A stretch of DNA of 64,000 nt from Misgurnus anguillicaudatus (Eukaryota > Chordata > Actinopteri > Cypriniformes > Cobitidae): assembly GCF_027580225.2 (NCBI RefSeq), contig NW_027395283.1, positions 6,142,501 to 6,206,500 on the forward strand, given 5' to 3'. Within the stretch, counting starts at the first letter, position 1; each line of letters begins with the position of its first letter. The position numbers and the translations under genes are program-made. The notes under the pieces are model-generated. The model did not search any database and was not told the origin of the DNA. It saw nothing but the letters and a program-made list of their open reading frames with translations. Below, piece after piece: positions 44,859-57,519 of this stretch.

Positions 44859-45425
44859 CGTGAGAATGATGCGTCAACAGCCTGATAATAAATATACTAA
44901 AAGAAAGATTAATCTCCATCCTCATTTGATCCTCCGAATGCATCGCTAGCTGCAACAGTAGCACAACTCAACACATTGAAATAAAAGCTTATTTTATGCA
45001 TATAATACAAGCAGTGTCTAAAAATGAAAATAGGCTTTTACTTTATTATTATTACAAGACCATCATGTAGCCTAATATTAGACACCCAAACCAAAGTGAA
45101 GAAAATTATCTTTAATTTGCAAGTCTGAACTTAACATCAACGCAGACATGAATTTCCTCACAGAAGTTTAAGATCATATACATCTTGAACGTAGATAGCC
45201 TATATAAATTAACACAGAGAAGGAAAGTTTAACACTATGAACCACAAGCAAACATGCTGAAAGCTAAAACCATCAGGATATAATTACGGGCTTATTTTAT
45301 TGCATTTGGAGCCTTACCTCCAGATAAAGTAATAAACTGGACTGATGTTTTAAATGTTGTTTACTCACATGTGCGTTGTTAACTCTTTCCGGATTTTATA
45401 TTGCAGCAGCTCGTTCACTTCACAT
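44859..45425. other. No recognised gene
   Basis: Non-coding, with no feature I can support. Confidence 0.45.
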
Positions 45426-45642
45426 GGATTGTTCCCAGCAAACAATGACCTGGCGGTCCGCCGGCGGTTTTTGGGCGGCACGAAGTCAGCGGCTTGACGC
45501 GGTCGGACCACCGTCGGGGCACCTTCGGCAAACCGACCAACGTAAAAAAGCTGTCGGTCTGCCGGCGTTTCTTGGGTGGCAAGCCACCAGCGGCTTGCCG
45601 CTGCTGGACCACCGTTGGCACACCAGTGGCAAACCGCTAGGT
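45426..45642. repeat. GC-rich repeat, related to 57520-57970
   Basis: Begins CCCAGCAAACAATGACC. It contains two similar half-units built on CCGCCGGCG / GGTCTGCCGGCG, TTGGG(C/T)GGCA and AGCGGCTTG. ORFs on both strands are composition effects. Confidence 0.6.
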
Positions 45643-45976
45643 TTCTACTGAAACTAAGAATTATAAAAATCTTAAGACAATACATAAAAAACAATATGAG
45701 ACTGCATATAGGGCTTATTTAACGAAATGCATACATATTTTTTTAATATTTCAGTTTAAAAGAATTTTAAGGATAGAATAAAAAATGAGAGATAGTGTTT
45801 AATACAATATAGTCCACGTGCAGGCGTGGTAATTTGGACATATATAGACAACAAAACGAGTTTGTGATTTCATAATCATTTGAGGAGATTTTCAATTGTT
45901 GTAGTGATTCAATGTGTGACTTTGCCATGACGCGTGTGCTGTGCGCGCTGAACACGTGCCCTTTTAAAACCCTAGG

Positions 45977-46128
45977 CTTGTTCGACTTCATGCGGCGCTG
46001 CAAGAACCGACAGCCGGATGACGTCAAAGTACCGCGAGAACGATTCGAGAACTCATATGAAGTGTAATTTCGTCTCGCTCTCGCGGCACTTTAACGTCAT
46101 CCGTCTAGCGGGGCCGCAAGTCGTATAG
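45977..46128. mobile_element. Fold-back MITE, copy 2 of 4
   Basis: CTTGTTCGACTTCATGCGGC at the left. The inner stem is GATGACGTCAAAGTACCGCG against CGCGGCACTTTAACGTCATC. The right terminus is decayed. Confidence 0.7.
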
Positions 46129-46207
46129 CCTTCTTTCTCATTGCGGATTACCAGGTGGGACTGACGAAGCTCCTCTTTCACGGGTTTCTTTACTGTTTTC
46201 AGGTAAG

Positions 46208-46848
46208 TAGTGATGGGAGAAACGAAGCTTTTCGAAGCTTCGAATCAATTGAACCAATTGCTTTGAAAATTGATTCAGTTTTTCGAAGCAGTTCGAAACA
46301 CCACACACGCTGGCGACCCCTGCTGGTCAAAATAGTGTAAAGCAGATATGGCCAAACATTTTACACTTTTTTTACAAAATAATAGCAAGATTTTTATTAA
46401 AATATGTTTAAAAAAATTATTTAACTTAATTTAGACATAGTTAAAAGTGTATTATGTGTTTTTAGTTTTATTTAGGGCAAACAAATGAATAACACTAACT
46501 ACCCTTTTAATTATGGACATTTTTGTGATTTAATTTGTATAAACAATAAATAGACAAAATGGCAGTGTTATTAGTCAGAAGGATAAATGTTTTATGAACT
46601 TTTATAATAAAACTGACCCGAGTTCACCTAAACATATTAGACACTGGTCATGTGATCAACTCCCCCTAGTGGTGAATCGTCGGATTTTCGAAACGTTTCG
46701 AAACAGTTATGACGTAATGAAGCCTCGTTTGCTAAAATCACGTGACTTGGGCCAGTTTGAAACAACCTCCGAACCACTGATTCGAAACAAAAGATTCGTA
46801 AATGTTTCGAAGCCTCATGAAGCAGTGCTTCGAAAACGACCATCACTA
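46208..46848. mobile_element. hAT MITE with 8-bp TSD CAGGTAAG
   Basis: The ends TAGTGATGG and CCATCACTA are inverse, and CAGGTAAG flanks both (46200-46207 and 46849-46856). Subterminal TTCGAAGC and TTTCGAAAC motifs are repeated. The 641-bp copy is non-coding. Confidence 0.9.
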
Positions 46849-46856
46849 CAGGTAAG

Positions 46857-47706
46857 TTTAAGTCCCTCAAAACACACAAATAATACACAAAACTGTTATT
46901 GACACGTAACAGAAACGCTTTTGTTGATATTTACTTCATAGAAATGTTTTTTTGTCTTTGAGAAAAGTCTGTTATCATGTGGACGCTTTTCAAAAGTGAT
47001 AATGTTAGGGTGACTATAGCTTTTGCATTGTTTATTAAGTTTTTGCTTTTTAAAAAGCAACTTCGTGTGTTGATGAGATGGTGTGATAGCTTTGTTCAGG
47101 TTGTCAATGCATTATTGGAGGTAATATGCAATGTACTGCACAGTTAAACGGTGAAAAAACTTTCATATAGCGTGAGTATTTGGTGAAACTAGTACAAACA
47201 CATGTTTTATCGTAAACATATACAAAAAGTTGTTCTTTTATTTTAGGAGTGACAAAATAACCTCTTTAATAGAAGAAAAGCTGAAGATTTCAACATTTTC
47301 TGAAGGGAGCTACATACAGAGATGTAAACTCAGGCAGGTTGAGAACGTATTAACTCACTTTATATGCACTTTTTTCATGACATATTACCATGCATCTTGT
47401 CATTTTTCTGCGTTTATAGCAGTTATTCTAAGGTTTTAAAATCCAAACGTGAGTGGCACCATATGAGCAATATTAAATGAACAAGTAAACCTAAAAACAT
47501 ACATTCTGTTATATTTTGTATACTTTAATTTTCTTTTCAGTGTTTCACATCCTTTTAATCAATATTGATTGCTTTGTGACAAATTGCATGTTATGTTTGT
47601 AGATTTTCCAGGCTGATATCCGTGCAGCAGAGTCGAAGCAGACCTGTCAGAAAACATCTCTAAGGTGCTATGAATCTCATAACTAGTAAGTACAACCTCA
47701 AAATAA
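46857..47706. other. No recognised gene
   Basis: AT-rich with short ORFs lacking domains. Nothing supported. Confidence 0.45.
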
Positions 47707-47816
47707 TAGACCCCTTAATCGCCCACGTCACTGTTACGTCACCGCTCTAGCTGGAGGCAATAAATAAGTAGGAACTCATAGCCGGCGCGCTAAAAGTTTG
47801 AGTTTTTGACTTTAAA

Positions 47817-47999
47817 ATGTCATCTTGTTGTGTTTTTGGCTGCCGGATTAGAAGGAACAGCACTTTTGGTTCAAAAATAAAGTTTTACCGGATCCCGGCA
47901 GACATTTCTTCACAGAAATCAAGAAGACAATTTTGTTTGAATGCAATACGGCGTACAGACTAAATAATGCTCGTGTTTGCAGTGCACACTTTATATCAG
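47817..47999 (+). pseudogene. THAP-domain exon, one frameshift
   Basis: From the ATG at 47817 the reading MSSCCVFGCRIRR starts a C2CH THAP zinc finger: Cys pair, basic FGSKIKFYRIP, FCLNAIRR. A stop in that frame after RRTD is passed by a one-base shift, giving NNARVCSAHFISG with the second Cys and the His. A donor CAG/GTAAAA follows at 48000. The THAP finger would bind the transposon ends. Confidence 0.75.
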
Positions 48000-48521
48000 G
48001 TAAAATAATCTATGTACTGTTGTGTTGGTTTTATCTAGTACAAATCGGCAAGTTTCTGTTTTATAGGTGAAAAGTCGCCAACCGCGCTATTGTTTAGCTA
48101 CATGTTAAACAAACATACAGTGATAGATGTGTGTGTCATCGTTTGAATAGTCTCTTAAAATAATCCACATTGCTAATCATAGATAGCCCAGCGATAGGTT
48201 ACATAAGACAATAAGCCTAGACAAAATTACCCAAACCACCTGAAAGTAATTCATATGTTGTCTAGGAAATATCTAAAACCTGGTTAAAATCGCAAGATTT
48301 AATTTACAAAAATACCTGTCACGGTCCCGCAGAATCAGTGACTGTACATATTTGTAGAGGAATGGAATTTAGTTGCCTAGTACTTTATTTTATTTATGTT
48401 CAGCAGATGTAAATATAAAGGATGTTTAGCTTTTTCACACTTGCTATTTGTGCATTTTTAAATATCATTGAGATCTGTGTGGTTTGGCGAGTGACGCTAG
48501 GGGGCGATAGAGAACAGCCTC

Positions 48522-48615
48522 ATGCTTCATAGAACATATGAAGAAGTCACACTGCCAGCAGTATAGAAACATACAACAACTCACAGTTTTGCCTTTGTGT
48601 TTATTGTTTCTACAG
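48522..48615. repeat. 94-bp direct repeat, first copy
   Basis: Starts ATGCTTCATAGAACATATGA and ends TTGTTTCTACAG. The second copy, at 49061-49154, differs at one position. Confidence 0.9.
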
Positions 48616-49060
48616 GTGAGATCTGTGATATATATCTGCACAAGTCATGTTTGAGATAACGTTCCTGTGTTTATATAATGTTTTACTGTGTATTAATATG
48701 TAAATTAGAGCGTAAATCTTCGCATCAGCGATTCAAAGTAATATCGCGTGTGAGTTGGCCACAAGCCAAGATCGCACGAGGGAGATGAAACAAAGTAATG
48801 TGTTGGTATTTGAGAGTAAATATATATATATACAGTTTAATTGTTAAATAATGGATGTTACAGTTAAGTATAAATATTATACAACCATTAATTGTTTAAT
48901 GGGTTTGAGTTGGAGGCTATGTAGCAACATTATATTAGTATGTGGCATATGCATTTCATACATTTAGTGAAAATACAAGTGTTTTTGTTTTTACTTTATC
49001 TATAATTTGTCAAATCAGTTTGTAATTAGTGAAATATATGGAACGTCTGTTGTGTAATAT

Positions 49061-49154
49061 ATGCTTCATAGAACATATGAAGAAGTCACACTGCCAGCAG
49101 TATAGAAACAGACAACAACTCACAGTTTTGCCTTTGTGTTTATTGTTTCTACAG
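49061..49154. repeat. 94-bp direct repeat, second copy
   Basis: Nearly identical to 48522-48615, with 445 bp of unrelated sequence between. Both copies end in a splice-acceptor-like TTTCTACAG. Confidence 0.9.
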
Positions 49155-49387
49155 CTGTGACAACAAAAATAAAAACTGCTTTATGTGACACCAGAGGGGT
49201 ATTGCACAAAAGCAAGATAAGGGATTAAGCTGGGATTTTCCAGTTATCCTGGCTGAATTTAGCCCTGACTCAGTTGCATGAAGGGAGGCTAAATTAATCT
49301 AGATGAAGTTACTATGGAGATTTACTCTTTGCAGCTAGCCTGCTCCAGAGCAGGCTAACAACCAGGCTAAGATTAATCCTAGTGATT

Positions 49388-51290
49388 AATTCAATTCAGA
49401 AAACTTTATTAATCCCAGGGTAAATTGCTTTAACCTCTTAAACCCTGAGGACCCAGTCCCGGGTACAAAATTTCGTATTTTGACTCAAATAAAATATTCT
49501 TTTAATCTTTAATGGTCCATCATGGACCCCAGTAACACATATGAGATACTGTTTGAAAGCTTAGACTCTCTACTTTCTCCAGATATGCATCACTTTGAGA
49601 AATCTTTTACTGTAAGAAAGTTATTTACACTTAATTTACACTATCACCCCCCCCATAATTTTTTATATGATTTAATATTCACATATTTCATATTTTTCAA
49701 GTATGACAAACATGGGCAAGTCTTATATCAAATGAAAGCTCTCATTCTCAGGAATAAGGCTACAGCGTTATTTTTGTTCTATTATCAACACATATCCAAC
49801 AATAGTTGAATGAATAATAAGGTAAAAAAAATCGTCTTTTGTAAACATATGGGAAAATTGAGTGTGGACTGCCTCAGATAGCACATATAGCCACAAATGA
49901 TACACCATCTTTTCTCTTAGGTCCTATTCTAAAAAATGAGTCCATTCACAGCATTTTCTTAGGTTGTGTGCATGAATAATCCCTTGTTATTTATTATATG
50001 TGCTAAACAAAAAATTAATATTTATATGAAAAATGTATTTTCGGACACTTCAGTAAAATGAAAATAACTTTTGAATGCGACATGCTAAAGAGATCATTCT
50101 TTTTTTGTTTGTTTACTGTCTGCTGCTGGTAACAACCAGAACTGTCTGCAGTCTGCTAGAGCACCCAGAACCAGAGTTATACACTATCAGAGGCAGTATT
50201 TACAACATATAAAAAGAAAATTTGGTGTTTCCTCATATGAAAAACAACATAAATAACACTATTTGTCACAAACAGCAGCTTTTTATGTAACTTCAAAGGG
50301 TTTTCTTTAAAATGATATAAAGCAATTGCATTTATTCCACTGTATGTGGTTATGGGAGCACTTCAAATGTTTTTTGGCAGAAATTTAACTCCATAAGCGT
50401 ATTATTCCTCCCATCAGTTGGAGTAAAATAACTTTTGCATAGATTATGATAGAGAAAAAAATATTTTTTCCTCTGTAAGCTGGCAATTGCTGGAATCAAA
50501 CAAAACTGTCTGCAGGGAGCTGAGGCACTCAGGGCCAGAGTTATACACTTTTAAATAAAAACTTTAGAAAAAAAACATCAAAAAGCGCCTATTTATTTTT
50601 GTGTTTATTAGAGGACTGACATCACATACAACCATGTTTAGCACTTTCAACAGTGTTTTATGTAATTTCAAAGGGTTTCCTGTAAAATGATACCAAACAT
50701 TTGTATGTAAACCTCTGCATGTGGGTATGGGAAGCTTTTGAAATTGGGTAGGCCAAATCTAGGCGAAAATCCCCAAAATAGCTTCAGGGTGGAAGAAGTT
50801 AATGTTACAATTATAGAAAAGAAAGAAATTAAAGAAAAAATAAATAAAAACATAATTATATGCCCATCAATGATTTAAAAATTAATAGATAAGAAATGTA
50901 AAAAAAATTAATAAACACATAAAAAGGGTAATTTACTTCAACAATGAATTGTCCTAGCACTTACAAAGAAAAGTTATAAAGCCTAATGACCACAGGTGTA
51001 AAGGATCTTCTAAAATGCTCAGTTAGGGTTAGGACAACTCTGGTCGGCCAGCATCCTATGTAGTGGGTGAAAGGGATTGTTCAGAATTGAATTTAGTTTT
51101 GACAGTGTTCTTCTTTCAGCCACAACATGAACAGAGTCCAGCTCCATACCATGTACAGAGCCAGCCCCTCTTATTAATTTGTCCAGTTTATTTCTGTCCA
51201 CCACCTTCATACCAATTCCCCAACAGACCACTGCATAAAAAATGATGCAAAACACCATAGACTCATTAAACATCCACAGCATGGTATAGC
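49388..51290 (-). mobile_element. 3' end of a LINE, split by a TTAA element
   Basis: On the minus strand, 51282-51022 encodes a C-terminal ORF2 tail (LWMFNESMVFCIIFYAVVCWG, LDKLIRGAGSVHGMELDSV, LNNPFHPLH) familiar from fish non-LTR retrotransposons. The 3' tail reappears at 49433-49388, beyond the inserted element, as CCTGGGATTAATAAAGTTTT, the usual LINE end. The reverse transcriptase is absent, so this is a 5'-truncated copy. Confidence 0.75.
49430..50802. mobile_element. TTAA-flanked DNA element inside the LINE
   Basis: TTAACCTCTTAAACCCTGA at the left is imperfectly inverse to TCAGGGTGGAAGAAGTTAA at the right. TTAA is duplicated at both ends. The split LINE on either side confirms the boundaries. 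No transposase is present. Confidence 0.8.
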
Positions 51291-53412
51291 AGACTATACC
51301 ATTTCAGATTAATCGGCTAGTTCCACTGTCAATGCTACTAGATATGTGTTTTAGTCACTTCGTGGTCCTGCATTAAAATACTAGATATACTGTCATTTAT
51401 CTAAGTATGCGTACTGTTATTTTAGTGTTATTATGAAGACTGCTGTCAGGGGTTTGATGAATATATTTATTAATACAGTTGTTGAGATAAGAAATGACAG
51501 ATGAAGTTGAAAGGCGGTTTTAATTAAGTACATATGTAGACTAGCATTAAGGCATGAGAAATATCTGACTGAGAGGTACAGATTCTCATATGAAGAAATG
51601 TCAGTCTAGCACTGAAATCACTTCTACAAGATTGCAAGTAACATAAACAGATTAGTGTTACATTAGGGTAGTAGAACATGCATTATTTTCTGTTACAGCT
51701 TTCCCTGTTGTCATTGGATGCAGTGGACTGCACCCACCCCTGTGCCAGATATCTTTAATGTTAAAATTGTGATGAATGGTCCAAATTATTATGCACATGC
51801 TATTTTATTTAATAAAGTTAGTAAGTTTACAAATTGTATTTTAATCTCAATAGTTATATGACAGTGTGCATGTTATTCTATTAAAATACATAATTTGACA
51901 TATATTTTAAAATGTCAAAAGATACTTTATTACTTAAAAAATATGGAAATTATGCTTTTCCAAATTATTATGCAAAATGCACTTTTATCAAAATTCAGTG
52001 TGTTAAAATGATCCACAAAACAGATATCTGTCAAATCTGCTGCATGGACACATAATTAAAAACACATTGTAAATCAAATAAAATATTCAACATATAGGTT
52101 ACATATTAGTATATGAGCATATTTTTGACATGACTTTAACTCTCCCATTCATTAAACTTGTAAGTCTATAGTTTCTGTCTTTATTTCACTTGAAGATGCT
52201 AGTATTACATCCCAGAGTTTATGTTTGAATATGAATTATAGTGCTGTCCACCTCACAGATCTTTCATATATTGATGCTCCATAGAGAGGTCAGAGGATAG
52301 TATTCATACTGTACCTTAATTTTTTTCTTATTTCATGCCCATATAATAAAATAGTCAGTGTTGCTTTTTTGGAGCATGCAATAGTGAAGTATCATGCATT
52401 AAAGTAAATTAATTTCAGAAGACCATCTTTAAGGTACTCTATATATCTTCCAGATGTCATTTTGGCCCCCTCAAGGGACCTACCATCTTACTTCCCAATA
52501 TTCCAGTCCAAACCAGCCTTGTTTGAACATGGTGGCTATTCACCAACAATCCAGAATATAATATTCAGTGTATTATGGTATGTCAATGAATGAAACGGTT
52601 TGAAAACTTCATGAAGCTCAAAGCAAATGTAGTATTTTTGGAAGCTTTAGTTTGGGGGTGGGGTTGAAATCCACTTTTATGCACTGAAGGATCCCATATT
52701 GAGGGCTTCTTGGTATCACAGAGACACCAGCATGTTTGCTTTTTAGCAGGTGCCTTTTTATTGTTGCCTTTTCCTAATATTTTCCTTAAAAAATTCTTCA
52801 TATGGTCAAATCCTGTACAAAAATCTTATAATAATTGAATGATTTCTGTTTAGTTCCACCAAATATAAATTGTTATAGGAAACAAATTGCTTTTTTAAAG
52901 ATAATGCACACTTTTTGCATCAAATACTGTAGATACACATGGTAGTAGTTAAGTGTTTGCAGTTTTGTGATTATTTTTTATGAGTTTTATAAATCTTTGC
53001 ATCAGTGATTCTGTGATCGATCCCGTGGTCTGTTTAGGAATGCCGTGAACGTGCACTTATCCTAGCTAGCTACACCTGGCTTGACATAGCTGCACGTTCT
53101 CATCCTGGCTTAGCAATCGTGCAACAGACTAAGCCAGGATGGGCTGATTAAACTAGGTCAAGCTGGGCCTTTTCTGTTATCCTGGCTTTCTTAATTCTAC
53201 TTTTGTGCAATACCCCCCAGAAATCTCTCTTTTCTGTGTGGGTAACATATTCGGCCACTTCCAAAACTGCTTCTGCATCCATGTTTAATAAATCCCTCCT
53301 AAAACGTGCTATCTTAAGCTTGTCAACATTGCCTCTGCGGCTCTTTTTGCCTCCAGCTTAAACCCCGCCCACTCAAATACGTCACAATGTTTACCAACTG
53401 TAAAAGGGTCTA

Positions 53413-54400
53413 TACATTGCTATTTACAGGTTTAAGGTTGTGGTTTATTTATTTAAAGTGCAGCCAATTTCATTGGTAAAAAACAATGTTATTTTGTGTA
53501 TTTGGTATAATATGCAATGTGTTTGCGTGGTGTACGGTTAAAAACACATAAATTTTTATAGCTTTGGATTTCCTCCCTTGCTCAAACGCATTGATTTTGT
53601 ACAGAACTCATTGATCTGAAATGCGCTGTGTCCCTCATTGGCTAGCTAATATGTACGCTGTGATTGGCCTGAATATGTCTGACGTCAGCCGGAAATGTGA
53701 CGCTCCTGTTTGAAAGATTCGGTCACAATGCAATGCTAACAGGAGTTCATTTGTAGGCTATGAGTAAAAGCGGGAGCAATTATACAGACAGCGCATTATT
53801 TGAAAACCACGGCCACCGGGGACAAACTATCCAACCATCTCCATTTATTTTATATTGCATTTCTGGCTAATAACCAAAAATCAAAACAGTGCCTGAAAGC
53901 TGCTGCGTGACAGAGTCTACAGCTAACACGCTGAAAAACCCAGAAATAAGTTTTTAGTACCAAGCTATAAAACTCAGCCTTTAAGGAGACAAAAGTGGAT
54001 CGCTGATTACGTTTTCCTACAGTGGGCAACTGGGCATAGTTCTAATTATAGTAGTACTATGACAAGTTGCCTGTATCCAGTTTTGTGTCTTTGAAACTGT
54101 ATTTTTTGGGTCAACAGCTTATAAAATCTTATTTCTGGGTTTTTGGCTTGTTAGCACAAGCCTGGTCCAACCAGACTCTCGTACATTCATTTCATTTGTA
54201 CAGGGAGTCTGACCACACTCCATTGCAAAGTGTTAATTCGAGGGTCTTCTGTTGAAGTTTAAAACTATTGGATCTGCCCAGAGTCACTCAGGATCTGCCA
54301 TAGGCAATGGCTAACGTGTGGTCGTGACGTATGTCATGCGCCAAAACCGGCTGGAAACAACAAGTTTGAATGATCAGACCAACAAAACTTAGCAAACATT
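53413..54400. other. No recognised gene; short inverted pair
   Basis: GCTAACACGCTGAAAAACCC at about 53923 is inverse to AAAACCCAGAAATAAG-type sequence near 54128-54158, a possible small fold-back. Otherwise non-coding. Confidence 0.4.
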
Positions 54401-54408
54401 GTTCTTGC

Positions 54409-55514
54409 CAGTGGCGGCGTTTCACGAAAACCTAGGGTATGGCAAAAATTCTTCGTACAAGAAGGCCATTCTCAAATAACGAATCTATAAAACCACATGT
54501 GTGTACATACTCCACCAACCTGTACAAAATCATACTACGATTGCACGGATGTACACTTACTGACAACAATACGGAAGCAATACAAATGAAAAACAATATA
54601 GAACAATAGAAATCATGGTTATTATTTTAAAATGCTTTTCAAATAATTCTTAACTAAGTACAACTCCAGCAACAGATAAACAAGATAATATCAAAACAAA
54701 ACATACTGTGACATCCCTTCACAAATCTTGTCACGACAACCGCCAAAACCACTTATAAACACACAATAAAGACTTTTAAATGATGTGATAGAGCACATAG
54801 CCTAGTTATCCAACTAAAACTAAAACACTAAATAAAACTCTTAGTAAAACAGAGCTAAATGCAAAAACAAGTCTTACCTTTTGTCGTCGTGCAGTTTTTA
54901 TTCCACAAGTGGCCATATTCAAAAATGCGCGCAAATAATTTAATACAATTCACCTCGGCTGCGTTACAATTCCCAGTGGAAGAGAACATGTTTATTTATC
55001 CACAGAGCAAATCATATTACTTCTGGAATAATGTATGCAATATGAAAAGCGCGAGTGTGGGGGAGAACCATGAGTCTGTTTAAATGTTAAAACAAAAAAA
55101 GGATTTTACTTGCGAAAATAAAGATTATAAAAGCAGCGGTCATCATGAGACCTCCTGCAGCGCAGACCCCACTATAGATTGTGTTCGACTTCAAGCTGCG
55201 CTGCAAAAACGACAGGCTGATGACGTCAAAGTACCGCGAGGGTGAGTCAAGGAATCTTCAGAAGAGTTTGATTTCAAACCGCCCTCGCGGCACGTTGATG
55301 TCATCCGCTTTTCGGTTCCAGTGTTATAGCATGAAGTCGAACACACGTGTAAATGATCCTTATTAGTGATGTACCAATGTTTAGATATGTTCTACTGAAA
55401 ATATTTAAAATTATCTTTAATGAGCATCATTATAGCCTGTTGATTTCTGGTGTTTTGTCTGAATGCTAGGGTATGGCAACTGCCATACCCTGCCATACGC
55501 AAACGCCGCCCCTG
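54409..55514. mobile_element. Non-autonomous hAT with 8-bp TSD GTTCTTGC
   Basis: The ends CAGTGGCGGCGTTT and AAACGCCGCCCCTG are near-inverse, and GTTCTTGC flanks both (54401-54408 and 55515-55522). CTAGGGTATGGCA occurs near both ends. A fold-back MITE (55182-55345) is nested within. No transposase. Confidence 0.9.
55182..55345. mobile_element. Fold-back MITE, copy 3 of 4
   Basis: The outer arms TGTTCGACTTCAAGC and CATGAAGTCGAACACA pair. The inner stem is GATGACGTCAAAGTACCGCG against CGCGGCACGTTGATGTCATC. Confidence 0.8.
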
Positions 55515-55522
55515 GTTCTTGC

Positions 55523-57519
55523 TCCGGCTTTATCTTCTGTATATTCGGCAGTTTTGCAACAACGAATCGAATACCTTTTCTCACGTCTTTCTCCGCTGCC
55601 ATTACTGAACTACAACTCAAACTAACGCACGACCTCAACGTCATCGTTCTTAGCCACCCCCCTCTGTTCGCTGATTGGTTCTGCAGATTTTTGCAGGAGA
55701 AAACGAAACTCTACACAGCAGTTCCAGACATTGTACTGAAGCGAAATGAAAATTAAGCGGAAGCATGTAGGAGGGCGGAGCAAGGCTATGTTAGCTCCAC
55801 ACCCTGTCAAACAGCAGCTTTTAGGCATTGTTGTGGTATTTGTTATAAGCCAGAAATGACATGGAGGTTCAGGCAGCTTCACGCAATACAAAGTCATTGT
55901 TACTCATTGTTTACGCATATCGTTAACATGTAGTAATACATACTTACACACCAAAGTAAATGTAAAATTGTGAGTCGGACCATAATTGCTCTTTAACAAA
56001 ATACAATAAAAAGGCAAGGCTTTTTCACATTTTACTCCTAAATTCTCCCATGCAGTCTAAATCTAGAAAAAACCACCTCTTCTAAGACAAGCATTCACAT
56101 ACACAAATACATCTTATGACCTTGCAGTAATTAAATAATAAAATGCGCAAATGAGCTTTTGCTTGAAATAATATGAATAGCAGCAATCCTAATCCTTCTC
56201 ATTTTGCTTTTCTGTTTTTGTCCATCAGGATACACATCATAAGATAACTAGAGCTTACGGCTGTTTGGATCCAGCCTCACTTGTGAAGACTTCAGATGAC
56301 GTAAACACTCACAAAGACATTATATGATGGCATCTATAGATGGACATACACAACTGCCAAATGTAATATATTGTAATTACTGCACCAAAGCGCAACTCTG
56401 CAGATTTTCAACCCACTTAATATTGTTACAAATACAATATGTTTATATTTGAAAAAATATTCTTTAGCTAATTTTACTGATTTATTTCCATTTATTTGTC
56501 CACAATACTCTGCCAAAATGATGATTTGCATCATCCAAATATTGTTAATGTACATATTACAGACATTGTAACAACACAAAGTGGGTTGAAATCCTGCTAA
56601 CTTACTCTATAAAAATAACTGTCTGTTAACTAAACATGACTTTAACACATGATTTGTATTATATTAGAGCTGTTGTGAATATTGATTTGTTTCCAGAATA
56701 TGCTCCTCAGTGTGACACTTACAGTACCTCAGGCTGATTAAGGGATCTTTTGTAACCTTGAAACATGCATTTTCTTAAAATGGCAGTATTGTGAAGCACA
56801 ATATACCCTATCATGGTTTTACTTTGGTGAAACTGCAGATCATTTTTCAAACTAAGGTTTTGTTACTGTGGTTCTACTATACTGCTCTACAAAGGCTAAG
56901 TGCAGTAACTACGCAAACACTAAAACCGAGAAAAAAGTTCTTAAAGTTTTTTTACATCAGCAAGTCAAACTTGTTACTGCAATTTTGGCAAACACATTTC
57001 TCTGATGGGACAAAATTAAACCAGGAGACTTTGTCACAAGACAACAGATATCACAAAGCCCATTTCATTCTTTACCTCAATTTTGACCAAATGCATAGTT
57101 ACTGCGCTTTGGCTTTGTTGGGCAGTATAGTATGAATATAGTAATACTGGAGTGAAACTATGGTAACCATATATTTTAAAATCATGGTAAAGTTTGTGGT
57201 TACTAAAGTGTAGTACTACCTATGCTGTTGTAAAAGAATGTTTATTCTTTATTATTGTTGTGAAACCATGGTTGATTTTATATTTACCATGTTTTACTGC
57301 AAATGATGGTAAAATCATGGATAACTTTGCATGGGTACAGAAAGGTGTAAACTGGTTGTTTTTATTTGGAAGTCACGTTGGTTTTAATGCATCTGATAAA
57401 TGTATATGCATTTGGATATTTATTCTTTTTACTGACAATAATAAATTTGCAGTTGCTGATGTAAATTGTTTATTATTGTGTTGAAAGACATTTGGTTAGC
57501 GTGATTAAACAATTATGAA
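55523..57519. other. No recognised gene
   Basis: AT-rich. CCAAAGCGCAA near 56388 and TTACTGCGCTTTGG near 57098 may bracket a roughly 740-bp element. Loose CCATGGT motifs appear at 57160-57320. Confidence 0.35.

Larger units (their letters stand above)
49197..53216. mobile_element. TIR transposon with GGGGTATTGCACAAAAG ends
   Basis: The left end GGGGTATTGCACAAAAG is inverse to CTTTTGTGCAATACCCC. CCAGA occurs on both outer flanks. Subterminal CAGTTATCCTGGCT / TTATCCTGGCTT motifs repeat at both sides. No transposase is recognised in the parts left after nested insertions. An unexplained 72-codon minus ORF (52801-52583) has no known domain. Confidence 0.75.
47707..53412 (+). mobile_element. THAP-bearing transposon with TAGACCCCTT ends
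   Basis: The left end TAGACCCCTTAATCGC and the right end GTAAAAGGGTCTATA are related inverted termini, possibly with a TA duplication. The first coding feature inside is a THAP-domain exon. The 5.7-kb length is inflated by a 4-kb insertion (49197 to about 53216). THAP domains occur in P, Kolobok and ISL2EU transposases; I could not see the catalytic part, so the superfamily is open. Confidence 0.6.

Noticed and set aside
41092..44957. Solo copia-type LTR from TGTTAGAATATG to GCTGCAACA
   Set aside because: Plausible outline and an AATAAA near 44886, but no target duplication was found and the terminal dinucleotides alone are weak evidence.
45365..45694. ORFs on both strands at the GC-rich repeat
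   Set aside because: Composition effect, no domain, same repeat family as 57520-57970.
52583..52801. 72-codon minus ORF with basic and Cys residues
   Set aside because: No recognisable domain, no clear splice or promoter signal; kept only as a remark.
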